Shown piece after piece: positions 51,688 through 59,312 of a DNA stretch of 64,000 bases (its first letter is position 1; each line of letters starts with the position of its first letter). Under the pieces are notes generated by a model. That model was not told the DNA's origin. It saw only the letters and a list, made by a program, of their open reading frames with translations, and made no database searches. A program made the translations under genes and the position numbers. This stretch comes from Pseudomonas taiwanensis (GTDB lineage: Bacteria; Pseudomonadota; Gammaproteobacteria; Pseudomonadales; Pseudomonadaceae). The stretch is taken from assembly GCF_013393345.1 (NCBI RefSeq), contig NZ_QJRF01000076.1:124001-188000 (forward strand), written 5' to 3'.

Positions 51688-52278
51688 ATGAGCCCCAGCC
51701 TGCCATCGCCGAACGCCAACGCCGAGAGCCAGTTCCTCGGCACGCGCATCCGCGCGCTGCGCAAACGCCGGGGTCTGACCCTCACCGAGCTGGCCGAGCA
51801 GAGCAAGCTCACCGCCGGCTACATCAGCCAGCTGGAACGCAACCTCGCCTATCCCTCGATTCCCGCGCTATTCAATATCGCCCGCAGCCTGGGCGTGACC
51901 ATTCAGTGGTTCTTCGCCAGCGAGGCGCCCACCACCGAAGCCGATCGTGGTTACGTCGTGCGTCGTAACGCCCGCACCAGCCTTCATTACGAAGACGGCA
52001 TCACCGACGAGCTGCTCAGCCCGCAGCCCCTGCGCCAGCTGGAGATGCTCCATTCGCGCTTCCCGCCCGGCACCTACAGCGAAGAAAGCTACAGCCACGA
52101 GGGTGAGGAAGCCGGCTATGTGCTCAGCGGCGAGTTCGAACTCTGGGTCGGCGAGCGGCACTTCCACCTGCAGGAAGGCGACAGCTTCAGCTTCTCCAGC
52201 CAGGAGCCGCACCGCTATGGCAATCCCGGCGAGAAGGATGCGCTGATCCTGTGGGTCATCACGCCGCCAACGTTCTGA
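51688..52278 (+). CDS. XRE-cupin transcriptional regulator (PuuR-like)
   Basis: 196 residues from ATG 51688 (GGAGG five bases upstream). The helix-turn-helix is at about 20-75 (IRALRKRRGLTLTELAEQSKLT; YISQLERNLAYPSIPALFNIA), and a C-terminal cupin is at about 120-190 (SYSHEGEEAGYVLSGEFELWVG; LQEGDSFSFSSQEPHRY). Regulators of this build control polyamine and other amine catabolism. It is encoded with the DgcA-like enzyme and probably acts at the palindrome at 49585-49611. Confidence 0.9.
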   Translation: MSPSLPSPNANAESQFLGTRIRALRKRRGLTLTELAEQSKLTAGYISQLERNLAYPSIPALFNIARSLGVTIQWFFASEAPTTEADRGYVVRRNARTSLHYEDGITDELLSPQPLRQLEMLHSRFPPGTYSEESYSHEGEEAGYVLSGEFELWVGERHFHLQEGDSFSFSSQEPHRYGNPGEKDALILWVITPPTF

Positions 52279-52308
52279 GTTAACGCCCGACCTTCTTTGC
52301 GGATACTT

Positions 52309-52403
52309 GTGGGAGCGAATTCATTCGCGATGCAGGCCGAAGGTCTGCCCTTGAGGTGGGAGGGGCTGCTGCGCAGCCCTTTCGCGAATGAATTCGCTCC
52401 TAC
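52309..52403. repeat. REPIN: two inverted REP sequences with hairpin spacer
   Basis: GTGGGAGCGAATTCATTCGCGA (written here as GTGGGAGCGAATTC plus ATTCGCGA) at 52309-52330 is repeated inverted at 52382-52403 with one mismatch. The 51-base spacer holds its own GGCTGC/GCAGCC hairpin near 52364. The element lies between the converging XRE-cupin and waaA genes and may also work as a transcription barrier. Confidence 0.88.
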
Positions 52404-52413
52404 AGATAGTTCT

Positions 52414-53685
52414 TCAGCGCTGTAGCAACCGCGCAATCCCACCCAACAACCGCTCCAACGCGCCCTGGTTGGCCTTGAGCACACCCAGCCCTGCTTCGCG
52501 CATGGCCCCGGCACGACCGGAATCGGCCCAGAGTCCGCCGACCTGTGAGGCCAACTCTTCGGCGTCCGCCACCTCGGCTAGCGCCCCGGCGTCACGCAGC
52601 TGCGCGGCAATTTCGAGGAAGTTGAACAGGTGCGGGCCGCTGAGCACCGGTTTGCCCAGGGCCGCGGGCTCCAGCAGGTTGTGACCGCCATTGGGCACGA
52701 GGCTGCCGCCCACGAAGGCGATATCGGCCAGCGCGTAGAGGAACAGCAACTCGCCCATGGTATCGCCCACAAGCACCGCATCTGTCGCGGCGACCGGCGC
52801 GCCGGTGGATCGGCGCACCGTTGTCAGCCCTTCGCGACGACTCAGCTCGAACACCGAACCGAATCGCTCCGGGTGACGCGGCACCAGGATCAGCAGCGCG
52901 TCCGGCCGTTGCTTCAACAGTGCCTCGTGAGCGGCCAGGACGATTTCGTCTTCCCCGGCATGGGTGCTCGCGGCAATCCACACCGGCCGCGAATCAGCGC
53001 CCCATTGGCCACGCAGTTCCGCGGCGCGCTGGAGCAGCGCCGGGTCGATACGGAGGTCGAACTTGATCGAGCCGGTCACACCCACGCATTCAGGACGCGC
53101 ACCCAGGGTGCGGAAGCGCTCGGCTTCGGCTTCCGTCTGCACAGCGATCCAGCTCAGTTCGGCCAGCATGGGCGCGGTGAGCTTGGCGAATCGCGCATAG
53201 CCACGGGCTGAACGCTCGGACAGCCGGGCATTGGCCAGTACCACTGGGATGCCGCGACGGGCGCACTGGTGGATGTGGTTCGGCCAGAGTTCGGTTTCCA
53301 TGATCACCGCCAGCTTCGGCCGCACCTTGTCGAGAAAGCGAGCAGCTGCCCAGGGCAGGTCATAGGGCAGGTAGCAATGCTGCACCTTGTCGCCGAACAG
53401 CGCGCCGATGCGCTCGGAACCGGTGGGCGTCATGCAGGTGATGGTGATGGGCAGGTCCGGGTGGCGCTCCAGCAGGGCGCGGACCATGGGAGCGGCGGCG
53501 ATGCTCTCGCCTACCGACACGGCATGGACCCAGATACCGCCCGGCTTGATTGATGGCAGGCCAAAGGCAAAACGCTCGCCGATGCGCCGCGCATAGGCGG
53601 GCGCACGCCAGGCGCGCCAGGCCAGGCGCACAGCGACCAGGGGCAGACCGAGATGGAACAGCAGGGTATAGAGGGTGCGATTCAT
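52414..53685 (-). CDS. waaA: 3-deoxy-D-manno-octulosonic acid transferase
   Basis: 423 residues of GT-B fold (family GT30). The N-terminal membrane anchor (LYTLLFHLGLPLVAVRLAW) precedes IWVHAVSVGESIAAAP with the catalytic Glu, then ETELWPN, and the donor-site segment FVGGSLVPNGGHNLLEPAALG with the conserved NxxE. It adds Kdo to lipid A precursor at the inner membrane, an essential LPS step, and its product needs MsbA for export (msbA is at the right edge). Confidence 0.97.
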   Translation of the reverse strand: MNRTLYTLLFHLGLPLVAVRLAWRAWRAPAYARRIGERFAFGLPSIKPGGIWVHAVSVGESIAAAPMVRALLERHPDLPITITCMTPTGSERIGALFGDKVQHCYLPYDLPWAAARFLDKVRPKLAVIMETELWPNHIHQCARRGIPVVLANARLSERSARGYARFAKLTAPMLAELSWIAVQTEAEAERFRTLGARPECVGVTGSIKFDLRIDPALLQRAAELRGQWGADSRPVWIAASTHAGEDEIVLAAHEALLKQRPDALLILVPRHPERFGSVFELSRREGLTTVRRSTGAPVAATDAVLVGDTMGELLFLYALADIAFVGGSLVPNGGHNLLEPAALGKPVLSGPHLFNFLEIAAQLRDAGALAEVADAEELASQVGGLWADSGRAGAMREAGLGVLKANQGALERLLGGIARLLQR

Positions 53686-53721
53686 GGGCGCGGAGCTTAG
53701 CGTGACTCGCCGTTGATCGCA

Positions 53722-54606
53722 CTAACCCATGGCTTGCAGGTGCTCCGCCAGGCTATCAGCCAGCCAGAGCGCCGCCGGCCCCAGCGCCGCGTCGCGACGA
53801 CAGACCAGCTCCACCACCAACGATGGCGGCGTCCAGTCGCTGCGTAGCTCCACCAGCTGTCCCTGATAGGCCGGGTACTGGGCCACATGGCGCGGCAGCC
53901 AGGCCCAGCCGAGTCCACGCATCAGCAGTTCGGCCATCACATAGAAGCTGTCGGCACGCCAGACTTGCGGGCCGATCTGCTCGCCGCCCGGATAATGGCT
54001 GTCCTGCGGCGACATGAGGATCTGCCGGTGTCGCGCCAGTTCGCTGCGGTCGGCGTAGGTCCTTCCAGCCAGGGCGTGGCCGGCACCGCAGACCGTGACC
54101 ATCTCGATGGTGCCGAGGCGCTGGCGCTCCAGGGCATCGGGCATCTGCTCGTGGTGGAATAGCAGTCCGAGGTCGGCACGACGCTCCAGCAGCTTGCGCG
54201 CCACTTCGCCTTGCGCGCTGGAAGCCAATTGCACCTCCAGCAGGGGAAACGCCTTGCCCAACGCCTCCAGGCTGGCCAGCACGGGCTGATAGGGCATCGC
54301 CTCATCCTGAGCCAACCGCAGGCGGGCTTCCTCACCCTTGGCCAACCCATGCGCCTTGCCCTCCAGGCGCTGGCACTGGCGCAGGACTTCGCGTGCCTCC
54401 TCCAACAAGGCCACGCCCGCCGCAGTCAAGCGCGGCTGGCGACCGCTACTGCGTTCGAACAGCTGCACCCCAAGATCATCCTCCAGCGCGGCGATCCCAC
54501 TGCTGACAGCGGACTGGGCCCGCCGCAGCTTGCGTGCGACGGCAGAAAAGGACTGGCTCTCGGCCACTCCGACGAACAGGCGGATCTGCTCCAGATTCCA
54601 TTGCAT
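53722..54606 (-). CDS. LysR family transcriptional regulator
   Basis: 294 residues, MQWNLEQIRLFVGVAESQSF. The winged helix-turn-helix (about 1-60: SFSAVARKLRRAQSAVSSGIAALEDDLGVQLFER) precedes a substrate-binding effector domain. ATG 54612, two codons upstream, is equally in frame; 54606 gives better spacing to AGG. It is divergent from an SMR efflux gene across 91 bases containing a perfect inverted repeat that touches its own ribosome-binding region, so it probably controls both genes. Confidence 0.9.
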   Translation of the reverse strand: MQWNLEQIRLFVGVAESQSFSAVARKLRRAQSAVSSGIAALEDDLGVQLFERSSGRQPRLTAAGVALLEEAREVLRQCQRLEGKAHGLAKGEEARLRLAQDEAMPYQPVLASLEALGKAFPLLEVQLASSAQGEVARKLLERRADLGLLFHHEQMPDALERQRLGTIEMVTVCGAGHALAGRTYADRSELARHRQILMSPQDSHYPGGEQIGPQVWRADSFYVMAELLMRGLGWAWLPRHVAQYPAYQGQLVELRSDWTPPSLVVELVCRRDAALGPAALWLADSLAEHLQAMG

Positions 54607-54614
54607 GGCCATCA

Positions 54615-54637
54615 ACCTATCTTCCACACAGATAGGT
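54615..54637. promoter_or_regulatory. LysR-type inverted repeat between regulator and efflux gene
   Basis: ACCTATC and GATAGGT form a 7-bp perfect repeat around a nine-base spacer. It lies immediately upstream of the LysR start and 61 bases before the SMR start, fitting an autoregulatory operator. Confidence 0.55.
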
Positions 54638-54697
54638 AATGACTTTATCCCATCATCCGGAAGTCTAGAATCCGCCCATCGCACAGGAGGCCCGACC

Positions 54698-55030
54698 ATG
54701 ACCGGCTATATCTATCTCGCTATCGCAATTGCCGCCGAAGTGATCGCCACCACCTCGATGAAGGCCATCGACGGCTTCAACAAACCGCTGCCCCTGATCC
54801 TGGTGATCGGCGGCTACGCTATCGCCTTCTGGATGCTGACCCTGGTGGTGCGCAGCATTCCCGTGGGCATCGCCTACGCCATCTGGGCTGGCCTCGGCAT
54901 CGTGCTGGTCAGCGTCGCCGCGCTGGTGCTCTATCAACAAAAGCTGGATGCCCCCGCCGTGCTCGGCATGGGGATGATCGTCTCGGGTGTGGTTGTCATC
55001 CAGCTCTTCTCTAACAGCACCGGGCACTGA
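54698..55030 (+). CDS. Small multidrug resistance (SMR/EmrE-like) efflux protein
   Basis: 110 residues with four membrane helices, the exact length of EmrE. The essential Glu14 is present (IAIAAEVIATTSMK), as is the AIWAGLG motif in helix 3 and the Gly-rich end of helix 4 (LGMGMIVSGVVVIQL). It probably exchanges protons for small cationic drugs, guanidinium compounds or quaternary amines. The start has AGGAGG seven bases upstream. Likely regulated by the divergent LysR protein. Confidence 0.93.
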   Translation: MTGYIYLAIAIAAEVIATTSMKAIDGFNKPLPLILVIGGYAIAFWMLTLVVRSIPVGIAYAIWAGLGIVLVSVAALVLYQQKLDAPAVLGMGMIVSGVVVIQLFSNSTGH

Positions 55031-55103
55031 GAGCCTGCTGTAGGTCGGCACCACGACAGGGGCGCTATACTGCGCCCCTGTTTTTTCCGAGGCGCTGCGA
55101 CCC

Positions 55104-56279
55104 ATGGCCGAATCCCTTTCCACTGATGTGCTCATTCTTGGCGGCGGCATCGCCGGCCTCTGGCTCAACGCCCGCCTGCGCCAGCAAGGCTTCGCCACGC
55201 TGCTGGTGGAAAAGGCCAGCCTTGGCGGCGAACAGAGCGTCAAATCCCAGGGGATCATCCACGGTGGTGCCAAGTACGCCCTGCACGGTGCCCTGACCGG
55301 CGCCTCCGAAGCCATCGCCGACATGCCCCGCCGCTGGCGCGAGGCGCTGGCCGGTAACGGCGAACTGGATCTTCGTGGCGTGCGCCTGCTCTCCGAAGCC
55401 CACTACCTCTGGTCGCCCGGCACGCTGGCGGGCAATCTCACCAGCTTCTTCGCCAGCAAGGCCGTACGCGGCCGCGTCGATCAGGTGAAGGGCAACGAGC
55501 TTCCTCCCGCGCTGCAGCATCCCAAGTTCAAGGGCAAGGTCTATCGCCTGGCCGAACTGGTACTGGACGTGCCGAGCCTGATCAGCCGACTGGCGGAACT
55601 GGCCGGCGATGGCCTCCTGGCCGCCCATGAGGTCGAGCCCCTGCTGGAGGACGGTCAACTCACCGGCCTGCGCCTTGACGGCCGTGAAGTCCGCGCGCAA
55701 CGCATCGTGCTAAGTGCCGGTGCCGGCAACCAGGGGCTGCTCGAAACCCTGGGACTGAGCCAGCCAGCCATGCAACGCCGGCCACTGCACATGGTGATGG
55801 TCAAGGCGCCCAGCCTGAAGCCGCTGTATGCCCATTGCCTGGGTGGTGGGCCGAAGCCGCGCATTACCGTCACCAGCCACCCGGCTGCCGACGGCCAGTG
55901 GGTCTGGTACCTGGGCGGCGACTTGGCCGAAGCCGACGGTGTAGCCCGCAGCGAAGCCGAACAGATTGCCGCCGCCGAACAGGAACTGCGCCAGCTGGTG
56001 CCCTGGATCGACCTGTCCGCCGCCCAGTGGGCAACCCTGCGGGTGGACCGCGCCGAGCCGGCGCAGAGCGGCCTGGTACGTCCGGACAACGCATTCCTCA
56101 ACGAACAGGGCCGCCTGCTGGTGGGCTGGCCGACCAAACTGGCCCTGGCGCCCGACTTCGCCGACCGCGTGCTGGCCGCCTTCGAGCGCGACGGCCTGCG
56201 TCCTGCTGCCAACCCGCCGTTGCCGGCCCTGCCCCGTCCGCCTGTGGCACAACCTGCGTGGGAGGAATTGCTGGGATGA
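55104..56279 (+). CDS. FAD-dependent oxidoreductase (DAO family)
   Basis: 391 residues. The N-terminal FAD-binding motif LILGGGIAGLWLNARLRQQG is followed by a Glu at the end of strand 2 (LLVEKAS), GEQSVKSQGIIHGGAKYAL, and a C-terminal DAO-like region (RVDRAEPAQSGLVRPDNAF). It resembles glycerol-3-phosphate dehydrogenase/glycine oxidase-type enzymes. Substrate is unknown. Its stop overlaps the start of the aldo/keto reductase gene (ATGA), so the two are co-translated and possibly share a pathway. Confidence 0.85.
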   Translation: MAESLSTDVLILGGGIAGLWLNARLRQQGFATLLVEKASLGGEQSVKSQGIIHGGAKYALHGALTGASEAIADMPRRWREALAGNGELDLRGVRLLSEAHYLWSPGTLAGNLTSFFASKAVRGRVDQVKGNELPPALQHPKFKGKVYRLAELVLDVPSLISRLAELAGDGLLAAHEVEPLLEDGQLTGLRLDGREVRAQRIVLSAGAGNQGLLETLGLSQPAMQRRPLHMVMVKAPSLKPLYAHCLGGGPKPRITVTSHPAADGQWVWYLGGDLAEADGVARSEAEQIAAAEQELRQLVPWIDLSAAQWATLRVDRAEPAQSGLVRPDNAFLNEQGRLLVGWPTKLALAPDFADRVLAAFERDGLRPAANPPLPALPRPPVAQPAWEELLG

Positions 56280-57088
56280 ACAGCCTGCACAGCCTCCACC
56301 GTCCACTAGGCGACACGGGCCTGATGGTTTCCCCTCTGGGCCTGGGCACCGTGAAGCTGGGCCGTGACCAGGGCGTGAAGTACCCCAACGGCTTCACCAT
56401 CCCCGACGACGCCGACGCCCGTCAGCTGCTGGCGCTGGCCCGTGATCTCGGCATCAACCTGATCGACACCGCCCCCGCCTACGGGCGCAGCGAGGAACGT
56501 CTCGGCCCACTGCTACGCGGGCAGCGCCAGGACTGGGTGATCGTCAGCAAGGTCGGTGAAGAGTTCGAGGCCGGCGTTTCCCGCTTCGACTTCAGCCCCG
56601 AACACACGCGTTATTCCATCGAACGCAGCCTGAAGCGCCTGGAAACCGACTTCATCGATCTGGTGCTGGTGCACTCCGACGGCAATGACGTGGCCATCCT
56701 GCGGGACAGCGGTGTCTACGAAACCCTTGCCGAGCTCAAGCAGGCCGGCAAGATCCGCGCCTTCGGGCTGTCCGGCAAGACCGTGGACGGCGGGCTCCTC
56801 GCCCTGGAGCGGGGCGATTGCGCCATGGTCACCTACAACCTGAACGAGCAGGGCGAGAAGCCGGTACTGGACTTCGCGCTGCAACAGAACAAGGGCATCC
56901 TGATCAAGAAAGGCCTCGCCAGCGGTCACGCCTGCCTCGGCGCCGGCGTCGATCCGGTCCGCGCCAGCTTCGAACTGATCTTCGGTCATTCCGGGGTGAC
57001 CGGCGCGATAATCGGGACCATCAATCCGCTGCATCTGTCCCATAATGTCGCGACGGCCGCTGCCGTTATCGGAGCCCATCGCCACTAA
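56276..57088 (+). CDS. Aldo/keto reductase
   Basis: 270 residues of TIM barrel. The N-terminal LGLGTVKLGRDQG and INLIDTAPAYGRSEERLGPLL carry the catalytic Asp/Tyr, with the catalytic Lys in VIVSKVG and His in LVLVHSDGND. A C-terminal GTINPLHLSHNVA follows the NADPH-binding region. Reduced carbonyl substrate is unknown. Ribosome site GGAGGAA lies within the preceding gene, with which it overlaps by four bases. Confidence 0.88.
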   Translation: MNSLHSLHRPLGDTGLMVSPLGLGTVKLGRDQGVKYPNGFTIPDDADARQLLALARDLGINLIDTAPAYGRSEERLGPLLRGQRQDWVIVSKVGEEFEAGVSRFDFSPEHTRYSIERSLKRLETDFIDLVLVHSDGNDVAILRDSGVYETLAELKQAGKIRAFGLSGKTVDGGLLALERGDCAMVTYNLNEQGEKPVLDFALQQNKGILIKKGLASGHACLGAGVDPVRASFELIFGHSGVTGAIIGTINPLHLSHNVATAAAVIGAHRH

Positions 57089-57135
57089 CCGAGCCCTGCC
57101 AAGCCACTAGCCGACCCCTGCCAGAAGGAGCCGAC

Positions 57136-58041
57136 ATGCCGCGAATCCTCGCCCGCAAGGACCCCAGCGCGTTCAAGACCCTGCCGCTGCATGTCGAAGC
57201 CAGCGCTGATAGCCTCAGCTATCAGAGCCTTGGCAGACCCTTGAACTTCACCCAGATGCTCGAACGCCGCCGCCCCGTGCAAGTGAGCGATTCCCAGCGT
57301 TTTGCGGTGGAACTGGCGAACCTGGGCGTTTCGGTGAGGCTCACCCTGAACCTGCACGGCCGCGACTACTGGCTGCTGGTACGCCAGCGCCGGCAGGATC
57401 GGGGCGACACCGTGTTGAAGCTGATTTCCGGCTATGTTCCGGCCCATGAGCTGAACCTGCCGCTGCTCACGGCGATCCAGGAAGTGGCCGAGGAATGCCT
57501 GATCGAAACCCCGGAGGGCTGGCTGGGAGGGCGCTTCGCCGATACCTGGCTGCCCACGCCCTACCAGCGTGAATTGCGCTACCGCGATGCCAACCACTTC
57601 CGCCTCAGCCCGCTTTCCGGTGCCGCGCGCCCGGTGCACAACGGCAAGCTGATCCTGCTGGAGCGGCCCGAAGCCTACGTGCATCTGCCAACGGCCTCTC
57701 TGCAACTGGTCTATGACCTGCGCCTGGACCTGCCTCGGGACAGCCATCAGATCAGCCTCTTCCATGTGGACGAAGTGCTGCAGGGTGGCCAGCTCGTGGC
57801 CAGCCTTGAGCGGCGCCGACCCGATATCTACTTGCTGCCGCTGCACCAGGGGCTGCCGACCGGCGATTTGCTGACCGTGCGCAATGGCGAATTCAAGGCC
57901 GCCAGCACCCGTGGTATCTGGTTGTCGGAGAGCTTCGCCGAACAGGATGGCTGGCTGGTGCACGAGGAGCGCGTACGCTGGCGCGACTGGCTGGTGCGGG
58001 TCGGGACGGCCCGACCGATGGGAAAGAAGATCGCCTGCTGA
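57136..58041 (+). CDS. Nudix-fold-like hypothetical protein with divergent Nudix box
   Basis: 301 residues. The region at about 95-125 reads SGYVPAHELNLPLL followed by TAIQEVAEECLIETPEGWLG, which follows the Nudix pattern but with two extra residues in the spacer, Gln for Arg in the RE pair and Cys for the final Gly. The rest (FRLSPLSGAARPVHNGKLILLE; PDIYLLPLHQGLPTGDLLTV) is not recognised. It may be a Nudix relative with altered or lost hydrolase activity. It follows the aldo/keto reductase by 47 bases and faces an acyl-CoA dehydrogenase tail to tail. Confidence 0.65.
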   Translation: MPRILARKDPSAFKTLPLHVEASADSLSYQSLGRPLNFTQMLERRRPVQVSDSQRFAVELANLGVSVRLTLNLHGRDYWLLVRQRRQDRGDTVLKLISGYVPAHELNLPLLTAIQEVAEECLIETPEGWLGGRFADTWLPTPYQRELRYRDANHFRLSPLSGAARPVHNGKLILLERPEAYVHLPTASLQLVYDLRLDLPRDSHQISLFHVDEVLQGGQLVASLERRRPDIYLLPLHQGLPTGDLLTVRNGEFKAASTRGIWLSESFAEQDGWLVHEERVRWRDWLVRVGTARPMGKKIAC

Positions 58042-58096
58042 CAACCAGGGCGCCCCGCCCTCATTAAGCTCGCCCGCTTCGCCTCGTCACTTCAGC

Positions 58097-59302
58097 TCAC
58101 TGGAGCTCACTGGAGCTCTTGCCCAGCAGTCGCCGGGCAACGATCAGCAACTGGATCTGCTGGGTGCCTTCGAAGATGTCGAGGATCTTCGAATCCCTCG
58201 CCCATTTCTCCAGCAACTCGTCCTCTCCATAACCCAAGGCTCCTGCCAATTCCACGCATTTGAGCGTGAGCTCATTGGCCACTCGCCCGGCCTTCGCCTT
58301 GGCGATGGAGGCCTCCTTGGAGTTCGGCAAGCGGTTGTCGGCCATCCAGGCGGCCTTCAGGGCCAACAATCGCGCCGCTTCCCATTCGGCCTCAAGGCGA
58401 TAGAGCGTGGCTTCAGCATGGCTGACGACCAGCAGCGGCTTCGCATAGTCGAACCTGCAACCCGCCTTGACCAGCAACTCACGGGTCCGATCGAGCGCAG
58501 CCTTCGCCACCCCCACAGCCATTCCCGCCACCAGCGGGCGCGTGTTGTCGAAGGTCTCCATCACCCCGGCAAAACCCTTCTGGACATCAATCTCGGCATT
58601 ACCCAGCAGATTGGCCGCGGGAACCCGGCAGTCGCTGAAGCTAATGGAGGCGGTATCGGAGGCCTTGATGCCGAGTTTCTTCTCCAGGCGCGTCAGGTTC
58701 ATGCCAGGCGTGCCTTTCTCCACTACGAAGGACTTGATTGCCGCACGCCCCAGGTTGCGGTCCAGTGTGGCCCATACCACCACCGCATCGGCGCGTGCCC
58801 CCGAGGTGACGAAAATCTTTTCGCCATTCAGCACGTAGTGATCGCCGTCCTTCACCGCAGTGGTGCGGATGGCGGCCGAATCCGAACCGCAACCGGGTTC
58901 GGTGATGGCCATGGCCGCCCAAGCGCCGCCAAAGCGTTTGAGCTGCGCCTCATTGGCGACGGCAGCGATGGCCGCATTGCCCAACCCTTGGCGCGGCATG
59001 GCCAACAGGAGGCCGACATCGCCCCAGCACAGTTCCATCACGCCAAGCAGGGCAGCGAGGTTGCCGCCGTTGCGCACGCCCTCCTCGGCTCCTGCACCAC
59101 GCTTGCTGGCAGAGCCAGCGCCGATGGTTTCAGGCGAGCCGGCGTTCATGCCATCGAGCAGCGCCGCCAGCAGGTCGAGCTCGCGTGGATAGGCATGCTC
59201 GGCCTTGTCGTACTTGCGTGACAGCGGGCGAAAGTACTGCGCCGCCACCTGATGGGCCTGAAGGCTCAGGCCGCGGAATTTCTTCGGAACTTCCAGGTTC
59301 AT
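58097..59302 (-). CDS. Acyl-CoA dehydrogenase, catalytic Glu present
   Basis: 401 residues with the usual three-domain build. FAD/substrate motifs are AITEPGCGSDSAAIRTTAV and VLNGEKIFVTSGARAD, and the C-terminal KILDIFEGTQQIQ holds the expected catalytic Glu. It oxidises an acyl-CoA to the enoyl-CoA and passes electrons to ETF. Chain length cannot be told. It is 10 bases downstream of a second, more divergent dehydrogenase gene, so the pair forms an operon. Confidence 0.92.
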   Translation of the reverse strand: MNLEVPKKFRGLSLQAHQVAAQYFRPLSRKYDKAEHAYPRELDLLAALLDGMNAGSPETIGAGSASKRGAGAEEGVRNGGNLAALLGVMELCWGDVGLLLAMPRQGLGNAAIAAVANEAQLKRFGGAWAAMAITEPGCGSDSAAIRTTAVKDGDHYVLNGEKIFVTSGARADAVVVWATLDRNLGRAAIKSFVVEKGTPGMNLTRLEKKLGIKASDTASISFSDCRVPAANLLGNAEIDVQKGFAGVMETFDNTRPLVAGMAVGVAKAALDRTRELLVKAGCRFDYAKPLLVVSHAEATLYRLEAEWEAARLLALKAAWMADNRLPNSKEASIAKAKAGRVANELTLKCVELAGALGYGEDELLEKWARDSKILDIFEGTQQIQLLIVARRLLGKSSSELQ

Positions 59303-59312
59303 GCTGCCTTCC

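Noticed and set aside
58096-58117. Direct repeat CACTGGAGCT near the end of the acyl-CoA dehydrogenase gene
   Set aside because: Only two copies, lying at the 3' coding end (SSSELQ); this looks like a minor tandem duplication without further meaning.
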